Below are positions 33,290 through 40,278 of a stretch of DNA of 41,589 nt, one piece after another. Source of the DNA: an uncultured Eubacteriales bacterium (GTDB lineage: Bacteria > Bacillota > Clostridia > Peptostreptococcales > Anaerovoracaceae); NCBI GenBank assembly GCA_900547295.1, contig URGK01000011.1:1-41589 (forward strand). Direction: 5' to 3'. A program made the position numbers and the translations under genes. Below the pieces are notes generated by a model, which was given only the letters and a program-made list of their open reading frames with translations, ran no database searches and was not told the origin of the DNA. The stretch's first letter is position 1. Each line of letters starts with the position of its first letter.

Positions 33290-33826
33290 ATGGAATCAAG
33301 AAATTTAATTATCAGAGAATCAGTCTTTGAGGATTGCCGTTATTTTGCAGAATGGGAGGCTGATCCCGAAGTTACCAGATACTTTAATATAAGTGATCAG
33401 CAGGGCTACGGAGAGGTTGTCAGGAAATTTATTCTTGATGACGAGGACAGTACGGTGATGCAGTTTACAATAGTAACCAAGGCTGACAATACACCTGTGG
33501 GCAGGATACTTGTAACCGATATAAACAGAGAGGAGGACTCTCTTGATCTCACCAGAATATATATTGCAGACAAGGCAAACAGAGGCAGAGGCTACGGCAC
33601 AGAGGCTCTCAGCGCGTTTCTTGAATACGCCTTTATCAATCTTCATATGGAGAGAGTTACCGTTGACTTTATCAGGGACAATGATACGGCAGACCGCCTG
33701 TTCCGCAGGCAGAGATTTCAAAAAGAGGGAACTGCCAGAAGCGGCTGCAAGAAAAACGGCAGGTATTACGACCTGCAGCTCATGGCGCTTCTGCGGGCAG
33801 AATTTTTCGAAAACAGAGATATGTAA
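33290..33826 (+). CDS. GNAT-family acetyltransferase (RimJ-like)
   Basis: 178 residues. It begins ESRNLIIRESVFEDCRYFAE and WEADPEVTRYF, the typical start of the RimJ/RimL-like group, and has the acetyl-CoA loop IADKANRGRGYGTEALSAFL (about residues 93-112) followed by NLHMERVTVDFIRDNDTADR and LFRRQRFQKEGT. Protein N-terminal or small-molecule acetylation is the family role; the substrate is unknown. It stands alone between a divergent lipoprotein gene and the nrd operon, with a terminator after it. Confidence 0.85.
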   Translation: MESRNLIIRESVFEDCRYFAEWEADPEVTRYFNISDQQGYGEVVRKFILDDEDSTVMQFTIVTKADNTPVGRILVTDINREEDSLDLTRIYIADKANRGRGYGTEALSAFLEYAFINLHMERVTVDFIRDNDTADRLFRRQRFQKEGTARSGCKKNGRYYDLQLMALLRAEFFENRDM

Positions 33827-33837
33827 ATTTATTTAAC

Positions 33838-33866
33838 AGACCGGACTTTGCTCCGGTCTTTGTTTT
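33838..33866 (+). terminator. Intrinsic terminator after the acetyltransferase
   Basis: AGACCGGA (33838-33845), CTTTGC loop, TCCGGTCT (33852-33859), then TTGTTTT. It starts 12 bases after the stop. Confidence 0.8.
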
Positions 33867-33946
33867 GCCGTTGAAATTGTAACCTTTCGGCAGGTTCCGA
33901 GGCTGCCTCTGCATGAAAGTCCGGTACAAAAAACAGAAAAAAGGGA

Positions 33947-33975
33947 TTGACAAATTGTGCTTTTTTTACTTTAAT
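33947..33975 (+). promoter_or_regulatory. Promoter of nrdDG
   Basis: TTGACA (33947-33952), a 17-bp spacer, TTTAAT (33970-33975); the consensus -35 makes this one of the better promoters in the window. An NrdR-like box lies just downstream. Confidence 0.7.
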
Positions 33976-33987
33976 AGTATTAGTTAA

Positions 33988-34003
33988 GCACAATATATTG
34001 TGG
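33988..34003. promoter_or_regulatory. NrdR box
   Basis: GCACAATATATTGTGG closely matches the NrdR consensus ACACWATATATWGTGT and is nearly palindromic. It sits 12 bp after the -10, where NrdR-ATP/dATP would block transcription of nrdDG. A second, weaker half (ACAAATTGTGC, about 33950-33960) overlaps the promoter spacer, as expected for paired boxes. Confidence 0.75.
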
Positions 34004-34044
34004 TTTGTACGAAAACAATACAAATGATATCTGGAGGGAAATTG

Positions 34045-36366
34045 ATGAATACTATTACGAAGATTAAAAAAAGAGACGGCAGAATAGTAGAGTTTGACAG
34101 AGAAAAAATCGCAGACGCAATTTTCAAGGCGGCGCAGGTTTTAGGCGGCAGAGATAAGGATATGGCAGAGGAACTTGCTATTGAGGTTGAGGCGTATCTT
34201 TGTGATAAATATGCGGATAAAGTACCTACAGTTGAAGAAATACAGGACGCGGTAGAGAAAGTCATGATCGAAAACGGTCATGCCAGAACCGCCAAGGAAT
34301 ACATACTTTACAGAGCAGAGCGTACCAGAATGAGAGATATGAATACCCGTCTTATGCATATCTATGATGACCTTACATTCCAGGACGCAAAGGACAACGA
34401 CATCAAGAGAGAAAACGCCAACATCGATGGTGATACCGCAATGGGTACAATGCTCAAATTCGGTTCGGAGGGCTCCAAGGAATACTACAAGATGTGCATA
34501 TTAAAGCCATCTCATTCCAGGGCTCACGAGGAGGGAGACATACATATTCACGATATGGACTTCCTGACACTTACAATGACCTGCTGTCAGATTGATTTAG
34601 TCAAGCTGCTTGAGGGCGGCTTCAGCACAGGTCACGGTCATCTCAGAGAGCCTCAGAGCATCGAAAGCTACGCAGCTCTTGCCTGCATTGCAATACAGTC
34701 AAATCAGAACGACCAGCACGGCGGACAGTCCGTTCCGAATTTCGATTACGCACTTGCAGTGGGAGTAAGAAAGACCTACAAGCGCGCATACTGGAAGAAC
34801 CTTGCCGAAATACTTGACTTTATGTATGACATAGACGACAAGGAAGGTCTGGTAAAGCAGATAGGTACAGATATAGAGGAGCAGTACGGCGTATGCCCTT
34901 GCATGGCATGGGACAACAATTATCTTGAGCTTGAGGCAGAGCAGCTCAAAAAATACATACCTGAGGAAGATATAGCCAAGGTACAGAAAAAGGCTGTTAA
35001 ATTTGCCGATGAGGAAATCGAAAAGAGAACATATCAGGCTATGGAGGCTCTTATTCACAATCTTAATACAATGCATTCAAGAGCGGGCGCGCAGGTTCCG
35101 TTCAGCTCAATCAACTATGGTACCGATACATCACCTGAGGGCAGACTGGTAATGAAGTCAATACTGCTTGCAACACAGGCAGGCCTTGGCAACGGCGAAA
35201 CACCGATATTCCCTATACAGATTTTCAAGGTAAAAGAGGGCGTAAGCTACAATCCTGAGGATCCTAACTACGATCTTTTCAAGCTTTCGTGTGAAACCTC
35301 GGCAAAGAGACTTTTCCCTAACTTCTCTTTCCTTGACGCTCCGTACAACCTCAAATACTACAAAGAGGGCGATTATCACACAGAATGTGCGTACATGGGC
35401 TGCAGAACCAGAGTTATAGGCAATGTATATGATCCGTCAAGAGAGATAGTAACAGGCAGAGGCAACCTGAGCTTCACATCTGTAAATCTGCCTAGACTTG
35501 CAATCAAGGCCAAGGGAGATACGGATCTGTTCTTCGAGCTTTTAGATCAGAAAATAGATTTAATCATAGATCAGCTCAACGAGAGATTTAAGATACAGAG
35601 CTCCAAAAAAGTCAAGAATTTCCCGTTCCTGATGGGACAGGGAGTATGGATAGACTCAGACAAGCTGGGACCTAACGACTCAATCGCAGAGATTATCAAG
35701 CACGGAACTCTCAGCATGGGCTTTATCGGACTTGCGGAATGCCTCAAGGCGCTTATGGGAAGTCATCACGGAGAGTCTGTCGAGGCTCAGAAGATGGGAC
35801 TTCAGATTGTAGGCTACATGAGAAAGCGCATGGACGAAAAATCAAGAGAAACAGGTCTTAACTGGACGCTTCTTGCAACACCTGCGGAGGGACTGTCAGG
35901 AAGATTTGTAAGACTTGACAAGCAGAAATACGGAATTATACCGGGAGTAACAGACAGAGAATACTACACCAACAGCTTCCACGTGCCGGTATACTACAAT
36001 ATAAACGCTTTTGACAAGATTAAGATAGAGGGACCGTATCACGAGCTTACAAATGCGGGTCATATCTCATACATAGAGCTTGACGGTGACCCTTGCAAGA
36101 ACCTTGACGCATTTGAGCAGGTTGTAAGATGCATGAAAGAAAACGGCATAGGCTACGGCTCCATCAACCACCCGGTAGACAGAGATCCTGTATGCGGATA
36201 CACCGGAGTGATAGACAATGAATGCCCTTACTGCGGCCGCAAGGAGGAAGATGACGATGTGGGCTTTGAAAGAATAAGAAGAATTACAGGTTATCTTGTA
36301 GGCACTATGGATATGTGGAATGATGCCAAGACCGCAGAAGAAAAAGACAGAGTTAAACATTTATAG
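34045..36366 (+). CDS. nrdD: Anaerobic ribonucleoside-triphosphate reductase
   Basis: 773 residues. A glycyl-radical enzyme that makes dNTPs from NTPs without oxygen. N-terminal ATP-cone (KIKKRDGRIVEFDREKIADA) for allosteric control; catalytic barrel with conserved cysteines (for example MTCCQIDL and SFLDAPY regions); C-terminal zinc site in VCGYTGVIDNECPYCGRKEE; and the radical loop RRITGYLVGTMD with Gly749. ATG 34045 follows GGAGGGAAATTG; the longer frame from 34000 overlaps the NrdR box and is unlikely. nrdG follows after a hairpin. Confidence 0.96.
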   Translation: MNTITKIKKRDGRIVEFDREKIADAIFKAAQVLGGRDKDMAEELAIEVEAYLCDKYADKVPTVEEIQDAVEKVMIENGHARTAKEYILYRAERTRMRDMNTRLMHIYDDLTFQDAKDNDIKRENANIDGDTAMGTMLKFGSEGSKEYYKMCILKPSHSRAHEEGDIHIHDMDFLTLTMTCCQIDLVKLLEGGFSTGHGHLREPQSIESYAALACIAIQSNQNDQHGGQSVPNFDYALAVGVRKTYKRAYWKNLAEILDFMYDIDDKEGLVKQIGTDIEEQYGVCPCMAWDNNYLELEAEQLKKYIPEEDIAKVQKKAVKFADEEIEKRTYQAMEALIHNLNTMHSRAGAQVPFSSINYGTDTSPEGRLVMKSILLATQAGLGNGETPIFPIQIFKVKEGVSYNPEDPNYDLFKLSCETSAKRLFPNFSFLDAPYNLKYYKEGDYHTECAYMGCRTRVIGNVYDPSREIVTGRGNLSFTSVNLPRLAIKAKGDTDLFFELLDQKIDLIIDQLNERFKIQSSKKVKNFPFLMGQGVWIDSDKLGPNDSIAEIIKHGTLSMGFIGLAECLKALMGSHHGESVEAQKMGLQIVGYMRKRMDEKSRETGLNWTLLATPAEGLSGRFVRLDKQKYGIIPGVTDREYYTNSFHVPVYYNINAFDKIKIEGPYHELTNAGHISYIELDGDPCKNLDAFEQVVRCMKENGIGYGSINHPVDRDPVCGYTGVIDNECPYCGRKEEDDDVGFERIRRITGYLVGTMDMWNDAKTAEEKDRVKHL

Positions 36367-36374
36367 AAATTAAG

Positions 36375-36404
36375 ACAGGTGCTGCGCTTGCAGCACCTGT
36401 TTAT
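36375..36404 (+). terminator. Strong hairpin between nrdD and nrdG
   Basis: ACAGGTGCTGC (36375-36385), GCTT loop, GCAGCACCTGT (36390-36400): 11 perfect pairs, followed by only TTATT. It probably lowers, but does not abolish, nrdG transcription, or stabilises the nrdD mRNA 3' end. Confidence 0.65.
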
Positions 36405-36424
36405 TGAGAATATGAGGCGATATT

Positions 36425-36940
36425 ATGAAAGAGATTACGACACTTCGCATAGCGGGAATTATAAGGGAGTCCATAGTTGATGGACCGGGAATAAGATTTG
36501 CGGTATTCGGGCAGGGATGTCCTCATAACTGCGCCGACTGTCACAATCCGGACTCTCACGATTTTGAGGGCGGATATGACTGCGCCATAGACAAAATCCT
36601 TGAAGAAATAGACAAAAATCCTCTGCTCAAAGGGGTTACTTTCAGCGGAGGCGAACCGTTCTGTCAGGCGAAGGAGTTTGCATTTCTGGGTGAGAAAATC
36701 AGAGAAAGAGGCTTGTCGGTAGTAACATTTACGGGATATACCTATGAGGAGCTTCTGGATATGAACGATGAGAGCACAGACAGACTGCTTGAAGTTACGG
36801 ATCTGCTTATTGATGGCAGATACGAGGCAGATAAGAGGGATCTGACGCTTAGATTTCGAGGCAGCGGCAATCAGCGGATAATAGATATGAACAAGACAAG
36901 AGAAGCAGGCAGCATGGTGCTGGCAGAAGAATATATGTGA
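36425..36940 (+). CDS. nrdG: Anaerobic ribonucleotide reductase activating protein
   Basis: 171 residues. A radical-SAM enzyme that uses S-adenosylmethionine and reduced flavodoxin or ferredoxin to create the glycyl radical on NrdD. The CxxxCxxC cluster motif is in GQGCPHNCADCHNPDSHDF (about residue 32), followed by GVTFSGGEPFCQ for SAM binding. Length is normal. The SD GAGGCG precedes ATG 36425. Its placement directly after nrdD is standard. Confidence 0.95.
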   Translation: MKEITTLRIAGIIRESIVDGPGIRFAVFGQGCPHNCADCHNPDSHDFEGGYDCAIDKILEEIDKNPLLKGVTFSGGEPFCQAKEFAFLGEKIRERGLSVVTFTGYTYEELLDMNDESTDRLLEVTDLLIDGRYEADKRDLTLRFRGSGNQRIIDMNKTREAGSMVLAEEYM

Positions 36941-36948
36941 AAAAATAA

Positions 36949-36986
36949 GCGCAGCCTTGGAGAAATATCCGAAGCTGCGCGTCTTT
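36949..36986. terminator. Bidirectional terminator between nrdG and the crotonase gene
   Basis: GCGCAGC (36949-36955) pairs with GCTGCGC (36974-36980), flanked by A-rich sequence on the left and GTCTTTATAT on the right. It lies between convergent genes. Confidence 0.6.
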
Positions 36987-36999
36987 ATATATTAAAGCT

Positions 37000-37776
37000 C
37001 TATTTATTTTTAAATTCAGGAGTTCTCTTTTCGAGGAATGCCAGCATACCCTCTGATTTATCCTGTGATGCGAAAGGCGCTGTGAATGCTTCCATTTCAA
37101 GTGCGCTTGCAGTTTTCATATCAAGACCGTAGCCGTTGTTTACAACTGTCTTTGTAACCGCAACTGCGATAGGAGCCTTTGACTTGATTGTATTTGCAAG
37201 CTCTTCTGCGGCGTTCATAAGCTCATCTGCGGGAACAACTTTCTCAACAAGTCCTATTTCATATGCTTCCTGAGCTCCTATAATTTCACCTGTCATAATC
37301 ATAAGCTTGCCCTTTGCCTTGCCTACAAGACGAGGGAGTCTCTGAGTTCCGCCAAAGCCCGGAATAATTCCAAGACCTGTTTCAGGCTGACCGAATTTTG
37401 CTTTTTCGGAGGCGATTCTGAAATCACACGCCATTGAAAGCTCGCAGCCGCCGCCAAGCGCAAATCCGTTTACTGCTGCGATTACAGGCTTTTCGATAGC
37501 TTCGATGAAGTTCATAAGACCATGACCTTTAATCATCATATTTCTTCCCTGAATAGGGTCGAATTCATACATCTGCGCAATGTCCGCGCCTGCAACAAAT
37601 GCCTTGCCCTCGCCTGTAAGGATTGCAACTCTTACGTTTTCGTCCTCGTTTACTTCTGTAAAAGCGTGGTGAAGATCGTCAAGAACCTGCATATTGAGCG
37701 CGTTCAGTGCTTTCGGTCTGCTTATTGTGATATAGCCTATGCCGTCTCTGACTTCGTATTTAATTGTTTCGTACAT
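37000..37776 (-). CDS. crt: Crotonase (enoyl-CoA hydratase)
   Basis: 258 residues. It hydrates crotonyl-CoA to 3-hydroxybutyryl-CoA (or the reverse). Oxyanion-hole motifs are GKAFVAGADIAQM and VAAVNGFALGGGCELSMACD; the two catalytic Glu residues of hydratases are kept, one in CELSMACDF and one in GQPETGLGIIPGFGGTQRLP. ATG at 37776 follows AAAGGAAC; the frame extends further upstream to 37980 but without SD or family similarity. It is divergent from the nifU-like gene and abfD, whose product yields crotonyl-CoA, so it likely acts in the same pathway. Function as hydratase versus another crotonase activity is inferred. Confidence 0.88.
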   Translation of the reverse strand: MYETIKYEVRDGIGYITISRPKALNALNMQVLDDLHHAFTEVNEDENVRVAILTGEGKAFVAGADIAQMYEFDPIQGRNMMIKGHGLMNFIEAIEKPVIAAVNGFALGGGCELSMACDFRIASEKAKFGQPETGLGIIPGFGGTQRLPRLVGKAKGKLMIMTGEIIGAQEAYEIGLVEKVVPADELMNAAEELANTIKSKAPIAVAVTKTVVNNGYGLDMKTASALEMEAFTAPFASQDKSEGMLAFLEKRTPEFKNK

Positions 37777-37880
37777 ATTAAAAAGTTCCTTTCCGTATAT
37801 AATATAGGCAGCGTATGTGCCATCTTTTGCTGTCTGTATGATAACACATTTCCGGCAGAGTTTGCAATGTATACTTGCCG

Positions 37881-37916
37881 GTACAAAAAATTTTAAAAAT
37901 TTAAAAATTTTTGTAC
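37881..37916. repeat. AT-rich inverted repeat between divergent crt and nifU-like genes
   Basis: GTACAAAAAATTTT (37881-37894) and AAAATTTTTGTAC (37904-37916) face each other around a short A/T core. This 36-bp near-palindrome lies in the 310-bp divergent intergenic region 37777-38086, which also holds the nifU-like promoter. It may be a shared operator, or a terminator-like or curved DNA element; T runs exist on both strands. Confidence 0.5.
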
Positions 37917-38010
37917 GGAATTCTGCATAATATTTTCGGATTTGCATACAGCGACTGGAAATCACCGCAATTAAGTCCACATTTTAGACAAATAAGTAGA
38001 ATAAGTGTAC

Positions 38011-38039
38011 TTGAAAATGACTTTAAGGTTAGGTATAAT
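38011..38039 (+). promoter_or_regulatory. Promoter of the nifU-like gene (and perhaps abfD)
   Basis: TTGAAA (38011-38016), a 17-bp spacer, TATAAT (38034-38039). The -10 is framed by GTTAG and CTAAC, an inverted repeat that could be an operator. AGAGGTATCTCT follows at the likely mRNA 5' end. Confidence 0.65.
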
Positions 38040-38086
38040 CTAACTTGTAGAGGTATCTCTGCAACTAATGCTTTCAGGAGAACAAA

Positions 38087-38365
38087 ATGGAAGACACAAT
38101 CAGAAAAATACTCAAAGAGAAAGTAGACCCCATATTAGCCAATCATTACGGCGGGGCGATGCTTACCGCACTAGAGGACGGCGTTGCCTACATCAAATTC
38201 ACAGGCGCCTGCGCGCAGTGTCCGTCGGCACAGGATACGCTGGAGCAGGTGGTAAGAGATGCCGTGATGAGCGAGTGCAGTGGGATTAAGGATGTCAGAC
38301 TGGACACGACAGTAAGCGAGGACCTGCTGGACATGGCCAGAAAAATTCTTAACCACGAGATTTAG
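38087..38365 (+). CDS. NifU C-terminal-domain-like Fe-S carrier
   Basis: 92 residues, corresponding to the NifU C-terminal (Nfu) domain that holds a [4Fe-4S] cluster between two chains. The CxxC motif is in FTGACAQCPSAQDTLEQVV (about residue 45), preceded by LANHYGGAMLTALEDG. The motif reads CAQCPSA rather than the commoner CxGCPSS, a modest variation. The SD CAGGAG supports the ATG. Its position directly before abfD suggests it supplies clusters to the [4Fe-4S] dehydratase; that is inference from context. Confidence 0.8.
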   Translation: MEDTIRKILKEKVDPILANHYGGAMLTALEDGVAYIKFTGACAQCPSAQDTLEQVVRDAVMSECSGIKDVRLDTTVSEDLLDMARKILNHEI

Positions 38366-38436
38366 TTTTAAATGAACATTTGCTGATCAATAAGGAGATG
38401 GATTTGTTCTAAAATATAAAAAGGAGTGATTTTATT

Positions 38437-39909
38437 ATGCTAATGACAGGTGAACAGTATATCGAGAGCTTAAGAAAAATGAAGACAAGAGTCTATATGT
38501 TTGGTGAAAAGATTGATAACTGGGTAGACCACCCGATCATCAGACCATCAATCGACTGTGTTAAGGTAACTTATGATCTTGCACAGGACCCTCAGTATGC
38601 TGATCTTATGACTGCCAAATCAAACCTTACAGGTGAAATCGTTAACAGATTCGGTCATTTACATCAGAGCGCTGATGACCTCAGAAAAAAAGTTAAGATG
38701 CAGAGACTCTGCGGACAGAAGACTGCTTCATGTTTCCAGAGATGCGTAGGTATGGACGCATTTAATGCTGTATTCTCAACTACTTTTGAAGTAGACAAGA
38801 AATACGGAACTCACTACCACGAAAACTTCAAAAAGTTCTTAACTAAGGTTCAGAACGAAGACTTAGTAGTAGACGGCGCTATGACAGACCCTAAGGGAGA
38901 CAGAGGACTTGCACCTCACCTTCAGAAAGACCCTGATCTTTTCGTACATATCGTAGAGAAGAGAGAAGACGGTATCGTAGTAAGAGGAGCTAAGGCTCAC
39001 CAGACAGGTACAATCAATTCACACTGGCACCTTGTAATGCCTACACAGGCTATGGGCGAAGCCGACAAGGCTTATGCAGTATCATTTGCATGTCCTTCAG
39101 ATGCAGAAGGTATGTTCATGATCTACGGAAGACAGTCATGCGACACTAGAAAATTAGAAGACGGCGCTGACGTTGATCTCGGAAACAAGAAATTCGGCGG
39201 CCAGGAAGCATTAGTAGTATTCGATAATGTATTCATTCCTAATGACTGCATCTTCTTATGTGAAGAATATGATTTCGCAGGAATGCTCGTAGAAAGATTC
39301 GCAGGATATCACAGACAGTCATACGGCGGATGCAAAGTTGGTGTTGGTGATGTTATCATCGGTGCTGCTGCACTTGCTGCTGACTACAACGGAGCTCAGA
39401 AGGCTTCACACATTAAGGATAAGCTCATCGAAATGACTCATCTTAACGAAACATTATACTGCTGCGGTATCGCTTGCTCAGCTGAGGGATATCCTACAGA
39501 AGCAGGTAACTATCAGATCGACCTTCTTCTTGCAAACGTATGTAAGCAGAATGTAACAAGATACCCTTACGAAATCGTAAGACTTGCTGAGGACATCGCA
39601 GGCGGATTAATGGTAACAATGCCATCAGAAAAAGACTTCAAGTCAGACGTACCTGTAGGCAGAAACGGTGAAACAATCGGAGAAATCTGCAACAAGTACT
39701 TCGCAGGTTCACCGGCTTGCACAACTGAAGAAAGAATGAGAGTTCTTAGATTCTTAGAAAACATCTGCTTAGGTTCATCAGCAGTTGGATACAGAACAGA
39801 GTCATTACACGGTGCAGGTTCACCACAGGCTCAGAGAATTATGATTGCAAGACAGGGTAACCTTCCTGCAAAGAAAGAATTAGCTAAGGCTATAATCGGA
39901 ATCAAATAA
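38437..39909 (+). CDS. abfD: 4-hydroxybutyryl-CoA dehydratase / vinylacetyl-CoA isomerase
   Basis: 490 residues, the same length as the Clostridium aminobutyricum enzyme as I recall it. It dehydrates 4-hydroxybutyryl-CoA to crotonyl-CoA through a radical mechanism with FAD and a [4Fe-4S] cluster. The four cluster ligands fall at the expected numbers: C99 and C103 in SCFQRCVGM, H292 and C299 in GYHRQSYGGCK. GEKIDNW, NSHWHLVMPTQAM and the C-terminal HGAGSPQAQRIMIARQG are family signatures. Arg codons are nearly all AGA and the codon use is strongly biased, suggesting high expression. The SD AAAAGGAGTG lies 9 bases upstream. The enzyme is inactivated by oxygen, supporting an anaerobic host. Confidence 0.97.
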   Translation: MLMTGEQYIESLRKMKTRVYMFGEKIDNWVDHPIIRPSIDCVKVTYDLAQDPQYADLMTAKSNLTGEIVNRFGHLHQSADDLRKKVKMQRLCGQKTASCFQRCVGMDAFNAVFSTTFEVDKKYGTHYHENFKKFLTKVQNEDLVVDGAMTDPKGDRGLAPHLQKDPDLFVHIVEKREDGIVVRGAKAHQTGTINSHWHLVMPTQAMGEADKAYAVSFACPSDAEGMFMIYGRQSCDTRKLEDGADVDLGNKKFGGQEALVVFDNVFIPNDCIFLCEEYDFAGMLVERFAGYHRQSYGGCKVGVGDVIIGAAALAADYNGAQKASHIKDKLIEMTHLNETLYCCGIACSAEGYPTEAGNYQIDLLLANVCKQNVTRYPYEIVRLAEDIAGGLMVTMPSEKDFKSDVPVGRNGETIGEICNKYFAGSPACTTEERMRVLRFLENICLGSSAVGYRTESLHGAGSPQAQRIMIARQGNLPAKKELAKAIIGIK

Positions 39910-39923
39910 TTCCGGAAATTCAA

Positions 39924-39947
39924 GGGGACGGAGATTGCTCCGTTCCC
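39924..39947 (+). terminator. Hairpin after abfD
   Basis: GGGGACGGAG, ATTG loop, CTCCGTTCCC: ten pairs with one G-U, without a T run. It is probably an mRNA-stabilising or partially terminating element between the highly expressed abfD and the downstream genes. Confidence 0.5.
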
Positions 39948-39980
39948 TGTATTAAAATTTACGAGGGAATATTTTAACAT

Positions 39981-40250
39981 ATGAAATGCGGTGTCAGATT
40001 TTGCGGCGGCTGCAACCCCAGATATGACAGGGGAGAGGCGCTCAAAGAAATAGAAGACAGACTTAAAGACAGTGATATTGAGTTTAAGATCACAACAGAA
40101 GACGAACAGTACGACGACCTTCTTATTATAGGAGGCTGCACCAATTGCTGTGCAGGCTACGACCAGTTTACATGGTCGGGCAAGGTCAGAAAAATGTGGG
40201 CGGCAGAGCATATAGAGAAGATTATAAACGAGCTGCGAGACAGCTTGTAG
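39981..40250 (+). CDS. Small conserved Cys protein with CGGCNPRYDR motif
   Basis: 89 residues with two cysteine clusters: MKCGVRFCGGCNPRYDRGEA at the N terminus and GGCTNCCAGYDQFTW in the middle. Alternating strands and helices (LIIIGGCTNCC preceded by EFKITTEDEQYDD) suggest a small Rossmann-like or thioredoxin-like unit. I recall the CGGCNPRYDR sequence from uncharacterised clostridial proteins next to CoA-ester and amino-acid fermentation genes. It lies between abfD and abfT on the same strand, so it may assist cluster handling or regulate one of these enzymes. That role is inference. Confidence 0.75.
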   Translation: MKCGVRFCGGCNPRYDRGEALKEIEDRLKDSDIEFKITTEDEQYDDLLIIGGCTNCCAGYDQFTWSGKVRKMWAAEHIEKIINELRDSL

Positions 40251-40278
40251 ATATATATAAAATAGGAGGACACAATAA

